Positions 60,607 through 64,000 of a stretch of 64,000 nt of DNA are shown here, piece by piece. Location of the stretch: contig JADJQA010000010.1 of assembly GCA_016712985.1 (NCBI GenBank), forward strand, positions 62,001-126,000, written 5' to 3'. The position numbers and the translations under genes were made by a program. Every line of letters begins with the position of its first letter. Within the stretch, counting starts at the first letter, position 1. The notes under the pieces were generated by a model, which had not been told where the DNA came from, ran no database searches, and saw only the letters and a program-made list of their open reading frames with translations. The stretch is from Sulfuritalea sp. (GTDB lineage: Bacteria; Pseudomonadota; Gammaproteobacteria; Burkholderiales; Rhodocyclaceae).

Positions 60607-61632
60607 TCAATCGCAGAGAGTCGGCGCCGGCGGGACGGCGGCCATGCGCGCGGCAATGGCTTCCGGCAGGCGCTGCCGCGCCTCCTCGGCCGCCTTTTCC
60701 AACGCGTAGCCAAACGCCAGTTGATCGGCCGAACCGTGGCTCTTGACCACGATGCCCCTGAGGCCCAGCAGGCTCGCGCCGTTGTAGCGGCGCGGATCAA
60801 AGCGCCGCCGAAAGGACTTGAGCACGGGCATGGCCACCAGGGCCGCCAGCTTGGTGACCAGGTTGCGCGAGAATTCCTGCTTCAGCGCGCCACCTATCAT
60901 GTGGGCCAGGCCCTCGGCGGCCTTCAGCGTGACATTGCCGACAAACCCGTCGCAGACCACCACGTCTGCCGTGCCCTTGAAAATGTCGTTGCCCTCGACG
61001 TTGCCGATGAAATTGAGGTCGGTAGCGCGCAGCAACTCCGCTGCGCGCTTCACCGCTTCATTGCCTTTCAATGCCTCCTCGCCGATATTCAGCAAGCCCA
61101 CCGTCGGCCGTTCCTTGTGCTCCAGCGCGGAAACCAGCAGGGAGCCCATTACGCCGAATTGCAGCAAATGCTCCGGGCTGCAATCGACGTTGGCGCCAAG
61201 GTCCAGCACGTAGGTACGGCCACGCTGTGACGGCAGGACGGAACAGATGGCCGGGCGATCGATGCCGGGCAGGGTCTTCAGCACGAATCGTGATACGGCC
61301 ATCAAGGCGCCGGTGTTGCCGGCCGACACGGCGGCGTTGGCCGCGCCTTCCTTGACCAGATCGACCGCCACGCGCATCGAGGAGTCCTTCTTGCCGCGCA
61401 GCGCGGTGGCGACCGCCTCGTCCATCGCTACCACCTCGGAGGCATGACGGATCAACAGGCGGCTGCCGAATTCAACCTTCAAAGCCTCGGCCTGCGGACG
61501 CAGAACCTCTTCGCGGCCGACCAGAATGGCGGCGCAATCGGTGTCGTGGCGCAGAAATTCAACAATAGCGGGCAGCGTTACCGACGGACCGTGGTCGCCG
61601 CCCATACAATCCACCGCTAGGGTGATCGCCAT
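60607..61632 (-). CDS. plsX: Phosphate acyltransferase PlsX
   Basis: A 341-residue enzyme making acyl-phosphate from acyl-ACP for phospholipid synthesis. MAITLAVDCMGGDHGPSVTL at the start, NTGALMAVSRFVLKTLPGID in the middle and GNVEGNDIFKGTADVVVCDG, FVGNVTLKAAEGLAHMIG are family hallmarks. It sits in the classic rpmF-plsX-fabH arrangement. The start ATG is well supported. Confidence 0.96.
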   Translation of the reverse strand: MAITLAVDCMGGDHGPSVTLPAIVEFLRHDTDCAAILVGREEVLRPQAEALKVEFGSRLLIRHASEVVAMDEAVATALRGKKDSSMRVAVDLVKEGAANAAVSAGNTGALMAVSRFVLKTLPGIDRPAICSVLPSQRGRTYVLDLGANVDCSPEHLLQFGVMGSLLVSALEHKERPTVGLLNIGEEALKGNEAVKRAAELLRATDLNFIGNVEGNDIFKGTADVVVCDGFVGNVTLKAAEGLAHMIGGALKQEFSRNLVTKLAALVAMPVLKSFRRRFDPRRYNGASLLGLRGIVVKSHGSADQLAFGYALEKAAEEARQRLPEAIAARMAAVPPAPTLCD

Positions 61633-61714
61633 CGCTCAGTGGTCTTCCGGAGCTCTCTATGTGCAAAAACGACCGGACGCACAGCGCACACCCGGCCGGT
61701 TTCAACAAGCTGAA

Positions 61715-61894
61715 TTATTCGCCCTTGGCTTTCACCAACTTCTTGCCGCGATACACGCCAGACGGCGAGATATGGTGGCGCAGATGGACCTCTCCGGTGG
61801 TCGGCTCGACGGCCAGCGGCGGGTTGGTCAGGAAGTCATGCGCGCGATGCATGCCGCGCTTGGACGGGGATTTCTTGTTCTGTTGCACAGCCAT
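61715..61894 (-). CDS. rpmF: 50S ribosomal protein L32
   Basis: A 59-residue basic protein, MAVQQNKKSPSKRGMHRAHD ... SPSGVYRGKKLVKAKGE, the full length of L32. The zinc-binding cysteines found in some L32 proteins are absent: it is the Cys-free form usual in Betaproteobacteria. It lies 18 bases after the DUF177 gene and 82 bases before plsX, as in most Proteobacteria. Confidence 0.96.
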   Translation of the reverse strand: MAVQQNKKSPSKRGMHRAHDFLTNPPLAVEPTTGEVHLRHHISPSGVYRGKKLVKAKGE

Positions 61895-61912
61895 TTCGCT
61901 ACTCCTGGTTTC

Positions 61913-62431
61913 TCAATGCTTATTCAAAGCGGCCAGCGCCGCAAAAGGCGACGACCCATGTACATCGGCGTTCGCCTGTGGCGACTCGCACTGCTCGTGC
62001 CGTGGCGCGATGGGCAGCGCCAGCAGCACTTCATCCTCTATCAGCGACAGAACCACCAGCGCCTTGTCGGCCGCGATGGCATCCGCGCTGTCATCGACCA
62101 GATCGTCGTCCGGCCAGTCCTCGCCCGGCGCTACCAGTTGCAGCCGACTCTTGATGGCCAGCGGAAACTTCACTCCGCCAAGGCAGCGCTGGCAGCACAG
62201 CACAGGATCCCCCGCTATGGCCAGTTGCAGCCACGACTTGCCCTGCTCGTCCCGCCATCCTTCGAGCCGAACCGACAAGCGACCTGCGGTTGCGCCCAGC
62301 AGGTCCGCCAGGCGCGGCAATTCGTCCAAGCCCACGCTACGGTCCAGCACACCTGCTCCGCGCGCGAACTCGAGGCTGTCTATGACCGTTCCGGCAATCG
62401 AATCAGACACGGACTGGCGCTCGCGCGACAT
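61913..62431 (-). CDS. DUF177 (YceD-like) protein
   Basis: A 172-residue protein of the YceD family, linked to 23S rRNA maturation and always next to rpmF. GDPVLCCQRCLGGVKFPLAI carries the conserved Cys pair (CxxC in CQRC), and the acidic segment EDWPDDDLVDDSADAI follows. The end HGSSPFAALAALNKH is the usual SPFAxLxxL-K motif. ATG 62431 is chosen over an upstream in-frame ATG at 62464, which would nearly abut the divergent maf gene. Confidence 0.88.
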   Translation of the reverse strand: MSRERQSVSDSIAGTVIDSLEFARGAGVLDRSVGLDELPRLADLLGATAGRLSVRLEGWRDEQGKSWLQLAIAGDPVLCCQRCLGGVKFPLAIKSRLQLVAPGEDWPDDDLVDDSADAIAADKALVVLSLIEDEVLLALPIAPRHEQCESPQANADVHGSSPFAALAALNKH

Positions 62432-62480
62432 AAAACGGCGGATGCTATCATGCCCGACCCCCATTTTTCAAGTCTGAAGC

Positions 62481-63062
62481 ATGGCTCGCCTCGTCGTTCT
62501 TGCCTCAAGTTCACCCTTCCGCCGCGAACTTCTCGCCCGCCTGCAGATCCCGTTCGAAACCGCCGTGCCGGAAGCCGACGAGTCGCCGCTGCCGGGCGAA
62601 GTCCCCGCGGCAACCGCCCAACGCCTGGCCGAAGCCAAAGCCCGCGCGGTGGCTCAACGCTATCCCGACGCGCTGATCATCGGCTCGGACCAGGTCGCCG
62701 CCAGCGGCAGTGAACGCTTCGGCAAACCGGGGCGGCGCGAGAATGCCACCGCACAGTTGCGCCGGATGCGCGGCAAAGAGGTGGTCTTCCACACCGGACT
62801 GTGCCTGCTGAACAGCGCGAGCAACCGTGCGCAAGTGCGCTGCATTGACACTTACGTGGGGTTTCGCAAGCTGAGCGATGCCGAAATCGAATCCTACCTC
62901 GACAAGGAAGACGCGCTCAATTGCGCCGGCAGCGCCAAGTCCGAAGGGCTCGGCATTTCCCTGCTCTGCTACCTGCGCGGCGATGATCCCAACGCGCTGG
63001 TGGGACTGCCCTTGATCGCGCTCTGCGACATGCTGCGCGCCGAAGGCCTGCACCTGCCGTGA
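62481..63062 (+). CDS. maf: Maf/YceF-family nucleoside triphosphate pyrophosphatase
   Basis: A 193-residue protein hydrolysing non-canonical nucleotides. LVVLASSSPFRRELLARLQI at the start (SSSxxRxxLL), LIIGSDQVAASGSERFGKPG with the catalytic Asp, and LNCAGSAKSEGLGISLLCYL, whose pattern fits the YceF (7-methyl-GTP) subgroup. Divergent from DUF177 with only 49 bases between starts. Assignment to subgroup is by pattern only. Confidence 0.92.
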   Translation: MARLVVLASSSPFRRELLARLQIPFETAVPEADESPLPGEVPAATAQRLAEAKARAVAQRYPDALIIGSDQVAASGSERFGKPGRRENATAQLRRMRGKEVVFHTGLCLLNSASNRAQVRCIDTYVGFRKLSDAEIESYLDKEDALNCAGSAKSEGLGISLLCYLRGDDPNALVGLPLIALCDMLRAEGLHLP

Positions 63063-63067
63063 GCGCT

Positions 63068-63266
63068 CCCCGCCGGGCCGTCCCAAGGGGGCACAGCCAA
63101 GCTCCGGAGCCGCGCAGCGGCGAACCACTATCCCCTGCCTTGTGGCGAAGGCAGGGTTTCGCGGAGCACTGCTCCGCGCTGCCGCAGCCGGCCGGCTATG
63201 CAAAGCCGGCCGTGGGATCGGGGCCGGGGGGATGGTAGTCCAATGACCTGCGCGTTCTGAGCCCTG
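63068..63266. repeat. Intergenic GC-rich repeat (copy 3) and strong hairpin
   Basis: CCGCCGGGCCGTCCCAAGG is a variant of the repeats at 4652 and 16940. At 63189-63212 CGGCCGGCT and AGCCGGCCG pair perfectly around a 6-base loop, and CTGCCTT / AAGGCAG (near 63136-63155) forms another. There is no gene in these 200 bases; hairpins could end maf transcription. Confidence 0.55.
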
Positions 63267-63977
63267 ATGGCAGGCACACTCTGGCTAATACCGGTCGCCC
63301 TTGGCGACACCCCCTGGGAACTCGACCTGCCGGCCGCCACCCGCGCAGCCGCCTGTCGGCTGCGCCATTTTGTCGTCGAAAACGCCAGGACGGCGCGTGC
63401 CGAGCTGAAGCGCATCGTTCATCCGCTACCCATGCGTGAACTGGCGATCGAACAGTTGCCCGCGAAGCCAGCCGCCGCAGACATCGAGCGCCTGCTGGCG
63501 CCCCTGCACGCCGGCCACGATCTCGGCTTGATGTCCGAAGCCGGCTGCCCGGCGGTGGCCGATCCCGGCGCCTTGCTGGTGCGCCGCGCTCATCAACTTG
63601 GCATCACCGTCAAGCCGTTGGTGGGTCCCTCCTCGCTGCTGCTGGCGTTGATGGCCTCCGGGCTTGACGGACAGCGTTTCGCCTTCCACGGCTACCTGCC
63701 GGCACGCGAACCCGAGCGCAGCCGTCGCATCGCAGAGATCGACAAGGAATCGGCGCGCCTGAAACAAACCCAGATGTTCATCGAAACGCCCTACCGGAAT
63801 CCCGCATTGTTCGCAGCCCTGCTGCTGAGCTGCCGGCCGCGCACCTGGCTCTGCCTGGCGACCGACCTGACGCTGCCGAGCGAACAGATCGCCACACGTC
63901 GCATTGCGGACTGGAAAGCCGCCGCGGCGCCGGAGATCGACAAGCGTCCCACGGTATTTCTGCTCCTGGCTGAGTAA
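63267..63977 (+). CDS. SAM-dependent methyltransferase of the tetrapyrrole-methylase/RsmI family
   Basis: A 236-residue protein: AGTLWLIPVALGDTPWELDL, LGLMSEAGCPAVADPGALLV (the SAM-binding GxPxxxDPG loop as SEAGCPAVADPG), KPLVGPSSLLLALMASGLDG and RFAFHGYLPAREPERSRRIA with the QMFIETPYRN motif. It resembles RsmI, which methylates C1402 of 16S rRNA, but is shorter and divergent; such paralogues lie next to maf in Betaproteobacteria. The substrate is therefore not certain. Confidence 0.88.
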   Translation: MAGTLWLIPVALGDTPWELDLPAATRAAACRLRHFVVENARTARAELKRIVHPLPMRELAIEQLPAKPAAADIERLLAPLHAGHDLGLMSEAGCPAVADPGALLVRRAHQLGITVKPLVGPSSLLLALMASGLDGQRFAFHGYLPAREPERSRRIAEIDKESARLKQTQMFIETPYRNPALFAALLLSCRPRTWLCLATDLTLPSEQIATRRIADWKAAAAPEIDKRPTVFLLLAE

Positions 63978-63978
63978 C

Positions 63979-64000
63979 ATGCCGCTGCCGCCCCAGGTCC
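63979..64000 (+). CDS. Start of a gene running off the window (unidentified)
   Basis: An ATG one base after the previous stop opens MPLPPQV before the window ends. In relatives a signal peptide peptidase A-type (S49) gene often follows here, but seven residues do not allow identification. Confidence 0.25.

Overview
The window is GC-rich chromosomal DNA, most likely from a betaproteobacterium of the Rhodocyclales/Nitrosomonadales type. The evidence is conserved gene order: maf, DUF177, rpmF, plsX, fabH, fabD, fabG, acpP, fabF, ygfX and nadB, then rpoE-rseA-rseB-rseC-mucD-glutaredoxin, and lepA-lepB-DUF4845-rnc-era-recO-pdxJ-acpS-nagZ. Species cannot be fixed from sequence alone. No rRNA, tRNA or CRISPR array was seen.

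Layout. 1-2.4 kb: start of a fadD-like gene, a secreted nuclease, and a strip of decayed toxin-antitoxin genes (higBA, hicBA, DUF4160/DUF2442). 2.5-3.4 kb: a truncated IS1595-type transposase. 3.4-8.1 kb: a MacAB-like exporter operon (adaptor, ATPase, two permeases). 8.5-12.7 kb: a DUF2157/DUF4824 membrane pair, an ArsC/Spx-like gene, hslO and a spermidine-synthase-like gene, with a 270-bp palindromic mini-element between the last two. 12.7-14.4 kb: a defective IS1380-type transposase and the tail of a type I restriction gene. 14.5-22.5 kb: the nagZ-to-lepA housekeeping operon on the minus strand, with a second mini-element between era and recO. 22.5-49.8 kb: accessory DNA between lepA and glutaredoxin, two genes that I expect to be neighbours in relatives; it begins with a broken P4-type integrase. 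49.8-64 kb: glutaredoxin, the sigma-E operon, nadB, and the fatty-acid/phospholipid cluster.

The accessory region is a signalling island. It holds two response regulator/HD-GYP proteins, a solute-binding protein/kinase/regulator trio, a long hybrid kinase, and a tightly coupled operon (40.3-49.0 kb). That operon encodes a small monooxygenase-like protein, a stand-alone B12-binding protein with the W-x9-E-H signature of CarH photoreceptors, two hybrid-type kinases, a regulator-kinase, a regulator whose phospho-acceptor Asp is Gly, and an HDOD protein. Four toxin-antitoxin-like pairs, a Fic enzyme and a DUF4143 ATPase are interleaved. The B12 sensor overlapping a soluble kinase is my best candidate for an undescribed light- or cobalamin-responsive system.

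Caution. Many genes, including rnc, recO, hslO and rseB, are broken by single-base insertions or deletions, and some pairs of indels cancel each other. Because start/stop overlaps on both sides of the breaks remain intact, I suspect consensus errors in the assembly for many of them. Broken frames are given as whole-gene spans and described as read.
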